64,000 bases of DNA, from NCBI GenBank assembly GCA_027449605.1, contig DAIDLH010000116.1:1-64000 (forward strand), given 5' to 3'. Below the pieces are notes generated by a model. The model was not told the origin of the DNA, did not search any database, and saw only the letters and a program-made list of their open reading frames with translations. Positions 27,816 to 37,407 of the stretch are shown here, in pieces (positions within the stretch are counted from its first letter, which is position 1; every line of letters begins with the position of its first letter). The translations under genes and the position numbers were made by a program. Source of the stretch: Candidatus Muproteobacteria bacterium. Lineage in GTDB: Bacteria; Pseudomonadota; Gammaproteobacteria; Acidiferrobacterales; Sulfurifustaceae.

Positions 27816-29084
27816 TCAGGCCGCGGTGGTGACCGGAAGGTATTGGACCGGATTGATTCCGTAAACGCCCGGTTCCAGCACGCGCTCGATCTCGCACGGC
27901 TGCCCGTCGCCGGTTTTGTAAGTCATCAGGTCCACGGTCGTCGCTCCCGGCACGGGATAGTAGTCGGGTTGCAGCGCCAGCGTCACGCGCGGTTTCAGGC
28001 GACGCACGCGGTTCATGGTGACGACCACGCCGATCTCGCCGGTGTTGAGCTCCACGACGCTTCCGATCGGATAGATTCCCATGCACTGGATGAACTGTTC
28101 CACCAGGCCGGGATGGAAGTCGCGGTTGCGCCATTCGTACATTTTTTTCAGGGCCGCGTGCGCCGACATGCCGGTGTGATAGGCGCGGTCGCTGGAGATG
28201 GCGTCGTAGCAATCCACGATGCCGCCGATCATGCCGAAAAGGCCGATCTGGTCTCCCTTCAGCCCGTGTATGTAGCCGGCGCCGCTGTAACGCTCGTGAT
28301 GACAGCGCGCCACTTCGATCGCGGTGCGCGGGATGCCGTCGGTGGCGTCGAGAATTTCCACGCCGCGCGGCACGTGGCTTTTCATCAGGGCGTATTCGTA
28401 GTCGTTGAGCGGGCCGGGCTTGTTGAGTATCTCGTTCGGCACCTTCATCTTGCCGATGTCGTGCAGCAGCGCGCCGAGGCCGAGGGTGTTGAGTTCCTGC
28501 TTCTCCAGACCCAAGTGCCGTCCGAAGGACAGCGCCAGGATGCACACGCGCATGCTGTGCTGCGCGGTGTACTCGTCCTTCTTTTTCAGTTGCGCGAAGC
28601 AGGTCAGGGCGTCGGGGTTGCGGATGACGCTTTCCGCCATTTCGCCGACGATTTTTTTGGCGCCCGCGGCGTTGAGATTTTTTCCCAGGCGCGCGTCTTC
28701 CAGCAGGGCGTACACGAGGTTTTTTGTCACGCGGTGAATTTCGCGGACGATCTCGATTTCCTCCTCGAGATTGGTCTGATCGTGGTAGACGGGCTTGAGC
28801 AGCGGGTGACTTTCGATCTTGATCAGCAGATCGTGCTCGACCCTTTTATGGTTCAGCGTCTCCTGAATGAGCGTCTTGTCCGCCGGTTTACGCGGCGGCG
28901 GTATCTGGTAGGTTTCGGAGGTTTCGATGTAGACGTGCTGGCAGTACCGCTGCAGTTCGACGATATCGTCTTCGCTGCGGATTTCGAAGCCCTGGAACAG
29001 GAACGGCGTTTCGCGCCACGGACGGTCCAGTTCGCAGACGAACATCCCTACCTTGAGCTGCTGAACGTCGAGTTTTCTTTTCAT
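27816..29084 (-). CDS. HD-GYP-like phosphodiesterase with DUF3391
   Basis: 422-residue protein with an N-terminal DUF3391 (about 1-110, MKRKLDVQQLKVGMFVCEL) and an HD domain (about 165-340). HD-GYP enzymes hydrolyse c-di-GMP. The metal-binding HD is in LLHDIGKMKVP and a second His pair in CHHERY. The GYP signature, usually HHExxDGxGYP, reads HHERYSGAGYIHGLKG: Asp is Ser and the Pro of GYP is Ile. Metal ligands remain, so catalysis is possible, but the GYP surface is altered. A C-terminal beta segment (about 345-422) follows. Start ATG 29084. Confidence 0.88.
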   Translation of the reverse strand: MKRKLDVQQLKVGMFVCELDRPWRETPFLFQGFEIRSEDDIVELQRYCQHVYIETSETYQIPPPRKPADKTLIQETLNHKRVEHDLLIKIESHPLLKPVYHDQTNLEEEIEIVREIHRVTKNLVYALLEDARLGKNLNAAGAKKIVGEMAESVIRNPDALTCFAQLKKKDEYTAQHSMRVCILALSFGRHLGLEKQELNTLGLGALLHDIGKMKVPNEILNKPGPLNDYEYALMKSHVPRGVEILDATDGIPRTAIEVARCHHERYSGAGYIHGLKGDQIGLFGMIGGIVDCYDAISSDRAYHTGMSAHAALKKMYEWRNRDFHPGLVEQFIQCMGIYPIGSVVELNTGEIGVVVTMNRVRRLKPRVTLALQPDYYPVPGATTVDLMTYKTGDGQPCEIERVLEPGVYGINPVQYLPVTTAA

Positions 29085-29288
29085 AGTTTTTAACCCGCCG
29101 GCTTCCCGCCATTTTGCCGTTCTGCGCAATGTCCGCATGACAGCTTACATGACGTTATTGTAGGACAGGATAATCCGACGCCCAAGAAAAGCCAATATCC
29201 GGCGGTCCATTTTTTTTCGCCGGCGGCGGACAGGAGCGGGGCAAGATGTCACAATGAATCCCCCGACACCGGCTGGAGGAATTCAGGC

Positions 29289-29498
29289 ATGAGCGAACAC
29301 ACATACAAAATCGTGGAACTGGCGGGCTCGTCGACCCAGGGGTCCGACGAGGCGGTCCGGAACGCCATCGCGCGTGCCGCCAAAACCCTGCGCAATTTGG
29401 ACTGGTTCGAGGTGGTCGAGACCCGCGGCCATCTCGTGAACGGCAAGATCGCGCACTGGCAGGTCAAGCTGAAGCTCGGCTTCCGGATGGAAGACTAG
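29289..29498 (+). CDS. Dodecin flavin-storage protein
   Basis: 69-residue protein that forms dodecamers binding flavins. It has the family pattern [21 protein letters not shown], then [18 protein letters not shown], in which the Trp stacks on the flavin, and a last strand [12 protein letters not shown]. The function is flavin buffering and protection from light. It starts divergently from the HD-GYP gene and 29 bases before the DUF2007 gene. Confidence 0.95.
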   Translation: MSEHTYKIVELAGSSTQGSDEAVRNAIARAAKTLRNLDWFEVVETRGHLVNGKIAHWQVKLKLGFRMED

Positions 29499-29527
29499 CG
29501 CGCCCGGCGTCATGGGACCCGGCGGCC

Positions 29528-29836
29528 ATGCGACGACTGTACACCGCGTCCAACCTGCCCGAGGCGCATCTGCTCCTGCACCGGCTGACGGAGTCCGGGA
29601 TCGAGGCCTGCGTGCTCAACGAACACGCTCAGGGCGGACTCGGCGAGATTCCGTTCACCCACGCCTGGCCTGAAGTCTGGATCATGGAGGAGGCCGACGA
29701 GCCGCGGGCGCGGCGCATCGTGGCCGAGTTCGAAAAGCCGCCGACGTCGAAGGATACGACGCGATGCGGCGCCTGCGGCGAGCTGAATCCGCCGGCGTTT
29801 GAAATCTGCTGGCGCTGCGGGCAGGCGCTTCGCTGA
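29528..29836 (+). CDS. DUF2007 protein with C-terminal zinc ribbon
   Basis: 102 residues. The N-terminal DUF2007 (about 1-70, RRLYTASNLPEAHLLLHRL and PEVWIMEEADEPRARRIV) resembles PII-like signal-transducing folds. The end is a zinc ribbon with CGACGELNPPAFEICWRCG (two CxxC-type pairs). Members often carry such ribbons. No partner is known. It probably shares a transcript with dodecin. Confidence 0.85.
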   Translation: MRRLYTASNLPEAHLLLHRLTESGIEACVLNEHAQGGLGEIPFTHAWPEVWIMEEADEPRARRIVAEFEKPPTSKDTTRCGACGELNPPAFEICWRCGQALR

Positions 29837-29860
29837 CTCGCTTCAGATGTTTTTGAATAT

Positions 29861-31237
29861 CTACAGCCGGGTGCTGAGTTCGGCCTCGGCCTGGACCTTG
29901 GCGCGCAGCAGTTGTTCGGCGATCGCCGCCCAGGCCGCTCTTTTCTCCGAGATCATGTCCGACAGCCGGCGCGAGAACCGGCCGTAAACTTCGGCGGGAT
30001 TGTCGGCCGCCAGCACCGCGGCGTGTTCGAGAAACGGAATCAGTCCCTCGATCATCATGAGTTTTTCGCGCTTGGTGCGGATGTCCTTGTCCTCTTCCTT
30101 GGCCTCGAAGTAGGCCTCGGAGTTGTCGAACATCGTCTCCATGGCCTTGCCGAGCCGGTCGCAGTCGAGCCGGAACATGCCGTAGGAATTCTGGTAGAGC
30201 CGGAACAGCTCCAGCACGATGTCCTTGAGTTGCAGGAGACGCGGATGCTGGCGCAGCGCACGCGAGAACATCGTGAACACGTCGTCATAATCCGCCTTGG
30301 GCTTGAAAGTCCTGGCGGCGGGTTCCGCCATGAATGACACCGTGGGATTGGTCGAGTCGCCGGTTTTGTCGCGCATCCCGGGATTCTTGGCCATCTGGCA
30401 CATGGCGCGGATGTCCTCGAGTTGCGCGAGTATTTCCTCCTCCTTGTTGCGCGCGTCGCGTTGCGCGAACTGGAGATTGCTCTCCGACTCGCTGTAATCG
30501 AAGGAGTTCACCACGTTCTGCCGGATCCGGGTCTCGACGTCGCTGCGCGTCTGCGAGCCGAGCACGCCGGCGAGGCGTTGTCTCAGGCGTTCGCGCGCCT
30601 CCATGGCGATGCGGTAAATGCTGGCGTAGCGCGCCTCGGTTTCCTTGAGATCCACGTACTGGCGCATGTTGTCGTCGAAGGACGCCATTTTCTGCAACAA
30701 CGTCTGCGAGAACGACAGGAACGGCCCGGCGAAGGCGGCGTTTTCCTCGGCGCTCGGATTGATCGTGGCCAGCGCCTGTTTGTAGGCGACTACCTTGCCG
30801 TCCACGGTCTGCACGCCGCGGGTGATGCCGGCGAGCACGTTCGAGATGCTGGCGAAGGACTGGTGAATCTGCTTCGTGATCTTGAGGATTTCGATCAGCT
30901 TGCGCAGCATGGTTTCCTCGCCGCTGGTGCGCAGGAACAGGGCCTGAAGGCTCTTTTTGGCGTCGTCCAGCAGCTCCGGGCGCAGCAACGCGTGGTCTTC
31001 GACGAAGTACAGCGCGGTCATCGAGACGAGCGCTTCGCGGTGCTGGGGATCGGTGGACTTTTCGTTGAGCATCTTCTCGTACCGTGCAATTCCGGGGATC
31101 TGCCGGGCGGCGGGACCCGGCCGGATTGCATTGCCCGGGAGCTTCCTCATCATTAATATAGTCAATTCGAGGCGGCCTGTCGTCCGGGCGACGCCGCGGA
31201 CGGGACGGGGATTGAACTTGTGCGGCGCCGGCCCCAT
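29861..31237 (-). CDS. Large helical uncharacterised protein
   Basis: 458 residues at the longest start, not recognised. Nearly all helical and charged, with coiled-coil-like stretches (about 195-270) and no signal peptide or membrane span. The start is uncertain. ATG 31237 has GAGG 7 bases upstream, but the first 28 residues look non-family (Arg/Pro-rich); ATG 31150 or 31072 ([10 protein letters not shown]) may be real. It is divergent from htpX, with 50 bases between starts. A structural or phasin-like role is conceivable but not supported. Confidence 0.65.
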   Translation of the reverse strand: MGPAPHKFNPRPVRGVARTTGRLELTILMMRKLPGNAIRPGPAARQIPGIARYEKMLNEKSTDPQHREALVSMTALYFVEDHALLRPELLDDAKKSLQALFLRTSGEETMLRKLIEILKITKQIHQSFASISNVLAGITRGVQTVDGKVVAYKQALATINPSAEENAAFAGPFLSFSQTLLQKMASFDDNMRQYVDLKETEARYASIYRIAMEARERLRQRLAGVLGSQTRSDVETRIRQNVVNSFDYSESESNLQFAQRDARNKEEEILAQLEDIRAMCQMAKNPGMRDKTGDSTNPTVSFMAEPAARTFKPKADYDDVFTMFSRALRQHPRLLQLKDIVLELFRLYQNSYGMFRLDCDRLGKAMETMFDNSEAYFEAKEEDKDIRTKREKLMMIEGLIPFLEHAAVLAADNPAEVYGRFSRRLSDMISEKRAAWAAIAEQLLRAKVQAEAELSTRL

Positions 31238-31287
31238 CTAATCGCCTCGGATACATCAAAGTTATTAACGGGGGAATTCTCAAGTCC

Positions 31288-32175
31288 ATGAAACGCATCT
31301 TGCTGTTCGTCGCGACCAATATCGCCGTTCTTTTCGTGCTCAGCATCTCGGCGAGCATCCTGATCAGAATCCTGGGCATTCAGGAAATGCCCGGCGGCCT
31401 CAACCTGCAGGCTTTGGTGATTTTTGCCGCCGTGATCGGTTTCGGCGGTTCGTTCATCTCGCTAGCCATGTCCAAATGGATGGCCAAGCGCGCGACCGGC
31501 GCGACGGTCATCGAGCAGCCGCGCAACGGCTCCGAGCAATGGCTGGTCGAAACCGTGCGGCGCCTGGCCAGGCAGGCCGGCATCGGCATGCCGGAAGTGG
31601 CGATTTACGACGCGCCGGACGTCAACGCCTTCGCCACCGGCATGAAGCGGGACGCGGCGCTGGTCGCGGTCAGCACCGGGTTGTTGAACGCCATGGACAA
31701 GGACGAGGCCGAAGCGGTGCTGGGCCATGAAATCACGCACGTGTCGAACGGCGACATGGTGACGCTGGCGCTGATCCAGGGCGTGGTGAACACGTTCGTC
31801 ATCGTGTTGTCGCGCGTGGTCGGCTACTTCGTGGACCGCGTGCTGCTCAAGAACGATCGCGATTCCGTGGGCATCGGGTTCTTCGTCAGCAGCATGATCG
31901 CGCAGATCGTCTTGGGCATTCTCGCGAGCATGATCGTCATGTGGTTCAGCCGCCAGCGTGAATTCCGCGCCGACGCCGGCGGAGCGAAGCTCGCGGGCCG
32001 CGGCAAGATGATCGCCGCGCTCGAACGCCTCAAGGCCATGCACGAACCGGCGCAGTTGCCCGACCAGATGGCCGCCTTCGGCATCTCCGGCCGGCGCGAC
32101 GGCGGTTTCATGCGCCTGTTCATGTCGCATCCGCCGCTGGACGAGCGCATCGCCGCGCTGAAACAGACGAGCTGA
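31288..32175 (+). CDS. htpX: Membrane zinc metalloprotease HtpX
   Basis: 295-residue inner-membrane protease that clears damaged membrane proteins with FtsH. Four hydrophobic segments are visible (about 5-25, 35-55, 155-180, 195-215). The zinc site is HEITH ([12 protein letters not shown], about 147-151) with a downstream Glu (FRADAGGA, about 227). The C-terminal [12 protein letters not shown] is typical. In E. coli its transcription is controlled by Cpx. No such box was searched here. Confidence 0.96.
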   Translation: MKRILLFVATNIAVLFVLSISASILIRILGIQEMPGGLNLQALVIFAAVIGFGGSFISLAMSKWMAKRATGATVIEQPRNGSEQWLVETVRRLARQAGIGMPEVAIYDAPDVNAFATGMKRDAALVAVSTGLLNAMDKDEAEAVLGHEITHVSNGDMVTLALIQGVVNTFVIVLSRVVGYFVDRVLLKNDRDSVGIGFFVSSMIAQIVLGILASMIVMWFSRQREFRADAGGAKLAGRGKMIAALERLKAMHEPAQLPDQMAAFGISGRRDGGFMRLFMSHPPLDERIAALKQTS

Positions 32176-32188
32176 TTCTTCGAAGTCC

Positions 32189-32226
32189 AAAAGCCCTCCG
32201 TGCCTGCGCGCGGAGGGCTTTTTGTT
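32189..32226 (+). terminator. Intrinsic terminator of htpX
   Basis: Arms AAAAGCCCTCCG and CGGAGGGCTTTT (12 bp) around a 10-base loop, continuing into a T-rich run, 13 bases after the htpX stop. Confidence 0.9.
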
Positions 32227-32419
32227 TTTGTCGGTTCGTCTTTCCCGCCCATCGCGACTGGCGACCGTGAAAATCCGGAAATCCAGCCGGGGCGGCCTTG
32301 GCGGCGGCGAGGTTCCATGGGTGTTCCGAAGTTTCCTGGTGCCAGGCAACTATTCCCGCGCGCCACGGTCGGAGAATGTGTTCCTATAATGAATACCAGG
32401 GCATTCACGGGAGAAACGC

Positions 32420-33391
32420 ATGTTCCTCATCCGCAAACCGCCGGATATCGCCGCGAACGAAATCACGCCGCCGGAAATTTACCGGCAACGCCGCCGTTTC
32501 CTGCGCGACGCGGGAATCCTGGCCGCGACCGGCGTCGCCGGATCGCTGCTGCCCGCGGCAGCGGACGCCGGCCGGAAATTTCCCAATCTGCGCAAGGGCC
32601 CGTTCTCGCTCGATGAGAAGCCGACGTCCTACAAGGACGTCACGAGCTACAACAATTTTTACGAATTCGGTTCCGGCAAAGGCGATCCCGCGGAACACGC
32701 CGGGAATTTCCGGACCTTTCCCTGGAGCGTGGCGATCGAAGGCGAGGTGAAAAAACCCGCCGTGTATCAGATGGAGGATCTGCTCAAGCATCATCCCCTG
32801 GAGGAGCGTGTCTACCGCCTGCGCTGCGTCGAGGCCTGGTCGATGGTGGTCCCCTGGGTGGGTTTTCCGTTGCGCGATCTGGTCCGCCGCGTCGAGCCGA
32901 CCTCGCGCGCGAAGTACGTCGAGTTCACCACTTTGCTCGATCAGGCGCAGATGCCCGGCCAGCGTCCGGGGCTGCTGGGCGCGGGGCTCGACTGGCCGTA
33001 CGTCGAGGGATTGCGTCTCGACGAAGCCATGCATCCGCTCGTGCTGCTGGCCGTGGGACTTTACGGCGAGGTGCTGCCGAACCAGAATGGTGCGCCGATC
33101 CGGCTCGTGGTTCCGTGGAAATACGGTTTCAAGAGCATCAAGTCGATCGTGAAAATCCGTTTCGTCGAGAAACAGCCGCTCACGACCTGGGTCCGGGCCA
33201 ACTCGCGCGAGTACGGATTCTATTCCAACGTCAACCCGGCCGTGGATCATCCGCGCTGGAGCCAGGCGAGTGAACGGCGCATCGGCGAGGACTCGCTGTT
33301 CTCGCCCAAGCGCAAGACGCTGCCGTTCAACGGCTATGCCGAGCAGGTGGCGTCGCTGTACACGGGCATGGATTTGAAGAAATATTTTTAA
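32420..33391 (+). CDS. msrP: Methionine sulfoxide reductase catalytic subunit MsrP (YedY)
   Basis: Periplasmic molybdopterin enzyme that repairs methionine sulfoxide in envelope proteins. The 323 residues begin with a twin-arginine signal ([19 protein letters not shown]). The molybdenum-ligand Cys is C136 in [34 protein letters not shown] and [12 protein letters not shown] are family signatures. The membrane partner MsrQ follows 42 bases later, separated by part of a GCAAAG repeat. Confidence 0.96.
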   Translation: MFLIRKPPDIAANEITPPEIYRQRRRFLRDAGILAATGVAGSLLPAAADAGRKFPNLRKGPFSLDEKPTSYKDVTSYNNFYEFGSGKGDPAEHAGNFRTFPWSVAIEGEVKKPAVYQMEDLLKHHPLEERVYRLRCVEAWSMVVPWVGFPLRDLVRRVEPTSRAKYVEFTTLLDQAQMPGQRPGLLGAGLDWPYVEGLRLDEAMHPLVLLAVGLYGEVLPNQNGAPIRLVVPWKYGFKSIKSIVKIRFVEKQPLTTWVRANSREYGFYSNVNPAVDHPRWSQASERRIGEDSLFSPKRKTLPFNGYAEQVASLYTGMDLKKYF

Positions 33392-33410
33392 TATTTTTCA
33401 ACGCAAAGAC

Positions 33411-33432
33411 GCAAAGGGCGCAAAGAAAATCA
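33411..33432. repeat. GCAAAG-type repeat, single arm
   Basis: ACGCAAAGACGCAAAGGGCG and a few more bases, matching the left arm of the elements at 18661, 38771 and 48381, without the complementary right arm. It occupies the space where the msrQ ribosome site would be. Confidence 0.7.
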
Positions 33433-33433
33433 T

Positions 33434-34069
33434 TTGGAGCAAAAACAAAGAATCCGTTTGGTCGTTAAGCCGGCGCTTTTCATTCTTGCGCTAGTGCCGC
33501 TGGCGTTTCTGGTCTATCGGGCGTTGAACAACGATCTCGGCGCCAATCCCATCGAAACCATCAACCGCTACACCGGTGACTGGGTGTTGCGGTTTCTGCT
33601 GCTGACGCTGGCCGTCACGCCCTTGCGGCGCCTGACCGGCTGGAACGCGTTGCTGCGTTACCGGCGCATGCTGGGGCTGTTCGCGTTTTTCTACGCCTGT
33701 CTGCATTTCCTGTCCTATGCCTGGCTCGATCAGTATTTCGTGCTCGCGGACATCGTCAAGGATGTCGCCAAGCGGCCGTACATCACCGTCGGCTTCGCCT
33801 GTTTCCTGATGCTGATACCGCTGGCCGCCACTTCCACGAACGCCATGATCCGGCGCCTGGGTGCGCGGCGCTGGCAGGCCTTGCACCGCCTGGTTTATCT
33901 CATCGGCGCGGGCGGCATCGTGCATTTTCTGTGGCTGGTGAAATCGGATCTGCGCGAACCGCTGATTTACGGCGCGATCCTCACGCTGTTGCTGGGATTC
34001 AGGCTGTGGCGCAGGGCGCGGCGGGAGCCGGGCGTTGTCGCCGCGACCGTCCGGCAGGCGCTCCCGTGA
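33434..34069 (+). CDS. msrQ: MsrQ (YedZ) haem-binding membrane subunit
   Basis: 211-residue six-helix inner-membrane cytochrome that passes quinone electrons to MsrP. Family wording: TGDWVLRFLLLTLAVTPLRRL (about 46-66, in two pieces of one segment), YRRMLGLFAFFYACLHFLSYAW with the haem-ligand His, and RRWQALHRLVYLIG with further His. The start is uncertain: TTG 33434 gives a family-like N-terminus, but a GCAAAG repeat takes the place of a ribosome site. The 3' end overlaps the converging acetyltransferase by 71 bases. Confidence 0.93.
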   Translation: MEQKQRIRLVVKPALFILALVPLAFLVYRALNNDLGANPIETINRYTGDWVLRFLLLTLAVTPLRRLTGWNALLRYRRMLGLFAFFYACLHFLSYAWLDQYFVLADIVKDVAKRPYITVGFACFLMLIPLAATSTNAMIRRLGARRWQALHRLVYLIGAGGIVHFLWLVKSDLREPLIYGAILTLLLGFRLWRRARREPGVVAATVRQALP

Positions 34070-34541
34070 CCGGTCCCAGGCGCTTGCTCATCCGGAGCGC
34101 ATCGGTCCCGTCTTCATAAAATTTCCCGATTTTGTCCGTCACGACGTAACCGGCTTTTCGATACAGGCGGATGGCTGGCAGGTTGTCCGGCCGTACTTCC
34201 AGTCGCAGCTCCCGGCATCCGTGGTTGACGGACGCCGCTTCGACCGCCGCCAGCAGCGCCCGGGCGATGCCGCGGCGCAGATAATCCGGGTGCACCACCA
34301 GTGAATAGAGGCGTGCGATGGCCGATCCGCGCCGATAGAGCACCACGGCGTTGCCGGCAAGCTCGCTATCCTGTTCACACGCCTGCACGGACGCATGACC
34401 GTGTCGCAGCAGGCGCCGGAGGCTCGCGCGGCTCAGACGGTCGGTGGGGAAACGTTGCTCGAGCTGCACCAGTCTGTCGAGGTCGTCGATCCGGGCCCGA
34501 CGTATCCGCGCGGTCGTTGACGGCCCCTCAGCGGAGTACAT
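33999..34541 (-). CDS. GNAT acetyltransferase, RimI-like
   Basis: 180-residue acetyl-CoA-dependent N-acetyltransferase. The acetyl-CoA motif is VVHPDYLRRGIARALL (about 83-98) and the later motif NLPAIRLYRKAGYVV (about 121-135). The substrate is unknown; RimI-like members acetylate protein N-termini. The start at 34541 lies within the end of the preceding DUF2156 gene (14-base overlap), so the two are coupled. The basic Pro/Ala-rich tail runs into the 3' end of msrQ and may not be functional. Confidence 0.85.
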   Translation of the reverse strand: MYSAEGPSTTARIRRARIDDLDRLVQLEQRFPTDRLSRASLRRLLRHGHASVQACEQDSELAGNAVVLYRRGSAIARLYSLVVHPDYLRRGIARALLAAVEAASVNHGCRELRLEVRPDNLPAIRLYRKAGYVVTDKIGKFYEDGTDALRMSKRLGPVTGAPAGRSRRQRPAPAAPCATA

Positions 34542-35592
34542 GCATCCCCGCACGTCGCAGGTTGACTTTTTCGCCGAACAGCGCCGGACGGTAGCTCATT
34601 TTCACGCGCCGCAGGTTTTCGAGTCCCAGGTCATCGCCGACGTTGATGAAAGTGCAGTCGGTGAATTGCTTGGCGAATTCGCGGAACAGATACTGCGCCG
34701 AGCCGGGAATGGCGAAATTGGTTTTTTCCACGAGCACGTTGGCGACGTCCGGGTTGATGCGTTCGCCGAACGTGAAACCCTCCAGCCGGTCGTTGATGAA
34801 CAGGCACAAACCTTCCAGTCCGAGCCGTTCGTAGTGGGTCAGCGCGCGCTCGATCGCGCGGCGTTCCTGCTCGACGGTATAGAAAAAATCGGCGATCGCG
34901 TCGCCGGACATGTACTGGAGGCGGTTGCGCAACCAGGTATCGATCAGCCCGCGGATGCCGTCCCAGTGTTGCGGGCCGAGACGCTCGAGGCGGTGATCCG
35001 GATGGACGCGGCGGAACTGGTTGATCTCGCCGCGTTTGGTTTTATAGGCGTTGCCCTTGAGCTGGACCAGGTCATCGGTGCGGTAGATGTAATCCGGCAG
35101 GCTGCGCTCGATGAGCCAGCGGTCGCCGGCTGCGCCGAACAGGTTCGTGAAATCGCGGTACACATATTCGACCGCACTGAGAAAGGGCGTCGGGTTGTAG
35201 CCATCCATGATGCGAAAGCAGGCATCCAGCGCCGCCGCCTGATGTGCCGGATCGCCGAGCGGCGGCAGCAGCATGGTCAGGCAATGGCCGTTCAGGCTGA
35301 AGAGGCAGAAACAGTCCTCGATGATCTGGTAGAAACCGCTTTTTTGCGACAGCCAGATGATGTTGTTGGCGAAGGTGTAATCGGAGAGCGGCGCCGGGAT
35401 GTGTCGCACATAACGGTCGAACAGGGGTTTGGCGTCGATCGTGAACGGATAGAGCCGGTGATTCTCGACCGCGAGGTAATGTCGCGGGAGCAGTTCGTTG
35501 CTGTGCAGCGTGAGGACAGGCGCCGCTGCGCGGTGACCGTCAGGATGTTTTTCCGTCAGGCTTGGCGGAGGTTCTTCGTTCTGGTTGAGCAC
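34528..35592 (-). CDS. DUF2156 (MprF C-terminal-like) protein
   Basis: 354-residue soluble protein of the DUF2156 family, a double GNAT-like fold related to the aminoacyl-transfer domain of phosphatidylglycerol lysyltransferase. Signatures are LSDYTFANNIIWLSQKSGFY (about 90-109), QLKGNAYKTKRGEINQFRR (about 183-201) and the C-terminal FINVGDDLGLENLRRVKMSYRP. There is no membrane flippase part, so it is not MprF itself. Acyl donor and acceptor are unknown. A GNAT gene overlaps its end. Confidence 0.85.
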   Translation of the reverse strand: MLNQNEEPPPSLTEKHPDGHRAAAPVLTLHSNELLPRHYLAVENHRLYPFTIDAKPLFDRYVRHIPAPLSDYTFANNIIWLSQKSGFYQIIEDCFCLFSLNGHCLTMLLPPLGDPAHQAAALDACFRIMDGYNPTPFLSAVEYVYRDFTNLFGAAGDRWLIERSLPDYIYRTDDLVQLKGNAYKTKRGEINQFRRVHPDHRLERLGPQHWDGIRGLIDTWLRNRLQYMSGDAIADFFYTVEQERRAIERALTHYERLGLEGLCLFINDRLEGFTFGERINPDVANVLVEKTNFAIPGSAQYLFREFAKQFTDCTFINVGDDLGLENLRRVKMSYRPALFGEKVNLRRAGMHVLR

Positions 35593-35894
35593 TTTTTCTC
35601 CTCACTCAAATCGCCGGCGTGCGAAGCGACGCGGTGATGGTTGGAATGCCGGGATCAGGACCGATCGCATGCGGATGCGGAACTCAATATCGATGTCGTG
35701 GATGCAGTGAAAAACGGAACGAACCGTTTCTCCATCGACATGATCGATGGAAGTAGACGTAATGCAGGATTGGCTTTCAGAAACAATCAGTTGAAGCGGA
35801 CAGGTGATCTGGCTGGCGTCTTTATAAGGGCGGGCTTGCCACCAATAAAGCGAAATGAAATGATTGACTCCATAAAAGAAATTGCTGGAACGAG
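35593..35894. other. Divergent regulatory region, DUF2156 / hdfR-like
   Basis: 302 bases, AT-richer in its second half. Two dyads lie side by side: AAACGG-N6-CCGTTT (35712-35729) and CCATCGA-N5-TCGATGG (35732-35750). Either could be a binding site for the adjacent LysR-type regulator. A short open frame at 35641-35976 crosses into the regulator gene and is not credible. Confidence 0.45.
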
Positions 35895-36782
35895 ATGGAT
35901 ATCGATCTCCTCAAAACTTTCCTTGAAGTTTATCGCACCCGTCACTTCGGCCGCACCGCGGAGAATCTCTATCTGACCCAGTCGGCGGTCAGCGCGCGCA
36001 TCCGCCTGCTCGAAGAGACGCTGGGCGTGCCGCTCTTTACGCGCACGCGTAACGACATCCAGCTGACACCCGCCGGCGCGCGGCTGCTGAAGTACGCCGA
36101 ATCGATCCTGAACTCCTGGAGCCGGGCGCGCCAGGACACGGCGCTTGGCGAGGAAGACAAGATTTCCCTGGCGATCGGCGCTTCGTACAGCCTGTGGGAC
36201 ATCCTGTTGCAGGAATGGACGCACCTGATTTACCGCGAGTTGCCCGGCGTGGCCCTGCAGGCCGAAGCGTTGGGAGCGGAGGTGCTGATTCGCCGCCTGC
36301 ACGATCGCGCGCTCGACATCGGCTTCATGTTCGAGCCGCCGCAGATGGCCGAGCTTCAGGTGCGCGAGATTGCCGTCATCAAGCTCATCATGGTGGCCGA
36401 TCGTCCGGATCTCGGCGCGCGCGAGGCCGTGGGCAACGGTTACATCATGGCCGACTGGGGGACCTCGTTCGCCATCGCGCACGCGCGGCAGTTCCCCGAC
36501 ATGCCGCCGCCCGCGGTGCGCATGGGGCTTGGGCGCATGGCGCTGGCTTTCCTGTTGCGCAACGGCGGCGCGACCTACCTCGCGGAGCAGATGGCCGTCG
36601 ACCATCTGCAATCCGGACGCCTGCACCGCGTGAAGGACGCCCCGGTGATCGACCGTCAGGTCTACGCGGTTTATCCGCTCGCGAGCGAGCGCAAGGCGTT
36701 TCTGGAACAGGCCCTGGGTTTCCTGGCGCCGCGTCCCGCGACCCGGGATTCGGCGCATGCCGTGGCCATGCCGGTGCTCTGA
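35895..36782 (+). CDS. hdfR: LysR-type regulator, HdfR-like
   Basis: 295-residue transcription regulator. The winged HTH (about 1-60, [20 protein letters not shown] then [22 protein letters not shown]) is close in wording to E. coli HdfR, a repressor of the flagellar master operon that also acts on other targets. The substrate-binding part (about 90-285) begins [13 protein letters not shown], again like HdfR. It stands upstream of hslVU on the same strand. The target genes here are unknown. Confidence 0.85.
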   Translation: MDIDLLKTFLEVYRTRHFGRTAENLYLTQSAVSARIRLLEETLGVPLFTRTRNDIQLTPAGARLLKYAESILNSWSRARQDTALGEEDKISLAIGASYSLWDILLQEWTHLIYRELPGVALQAEALGAEVLIRRLHDRALDIGFMFEPPQMAELQVREIAVIKLIMVADRPDLGAREAVGNGYIMADWGTSFAIAHARQFPDMPPPAVRMGLGRMALAFLLRNGGATYLAEQMAVDHLQSGRLHRVKDAPVIDRQVYAVYPLASERKAFLEQALGFLAPRPATRDSAHAVAMPVL

Positions 36783-36865
36783 ACGCGGTTTCGGAGATTC
36801 CCGATTTCCCCTCGCCGCGTTTCCGCGGCCAACCAAAATCATTGACCATCCCGGAGGAGCCTGAT

Positions 36866-37405
36866 TTGCAATCGTTTCACGGAACCACGATTTTATCGGT
36901 GCGCCGCAACGGGCGCGTGGTCATCGGCGGCGACGGCCAGGTGACGATGGGCAACACCGTCATGAAGGCGAACGCGCGCAAGGTGCGCCGCCTGTACAAG
37001 GATCAGGTGATCGCCGGTTTCGCCGGCGGCACCGCCGATGCCTTCACGCTGTTCGAGCGCTTCGAGGCGAAACTGGAAAAGCACCAGGGCCATCTCACGC
37101 GCGCCGCGGTGGAGCTGGCCAAGGACTGGCGCACCGACCGCATCCTGCGCCGCCTCGAAGCGTTGTTGGCGGTGGCCGACAAGACCGCCTCGCTGGTCAT
37201 CACCGGCCAGGGTGACGTGATCGAGCCGGAAGGCGGATTGATCGCCATCGGCTCCGGCGGGCCGTATGCGCAGGCGGCGGCACGGGCGCTGCTGGAAAGC
37301 AGCGAGCTCGATGCCCGCGCCATCGTCGAACGGGCCTTGAATATCGCCGCCGACATCTGCATCTATACCAATCGCAGCCTCACCATCGAGGAACTCCAGG
37401 CTTGA
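36866..37405 (+). CDS. hslV: HslV peptidase subunit of the HslUV protease
   Basis: Threonine peptidase ring of the bacterial proteasome-like HslUV. The start is TTG 36866, with GGAGGAG 6 bases upstream. It gives 179 residues with a short propeptide (QSFHG) before the catalytic Thr of [10 protein letters not shown]. Other motifs are [17 protein letters not shown] and [22 protein letters not shown]. coli HslV has no propeptide beyond Met, but longer-leader members are common. hslU follows 2 bases after the stop. Confidence 0.95.
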   Translation: MQSFHGTTILSVRRNGRVVIGGDGQVTMGNTVMKANARKVRRLYKDQVIAGFAGGTADAFTLFERFEAKLEKHQGHLTRAAVELAKDWRTDRILRRLEALLAVADKTASLVITGQGDVIEPEGGLIAIGSGGPYAQAAARALLESSELDARAIVERALNIAADICIYTNRSLTIEELQA

Positions 37406-37407
37406 CC

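Noticed and set aside
35641..35976. 111-residue frame upstream of the HdfR-like gene
   Set aside because: Overlaps the regulator start by about 80 bases, has no ribosome site or family features, and contains dyads typical of a regulatory region.
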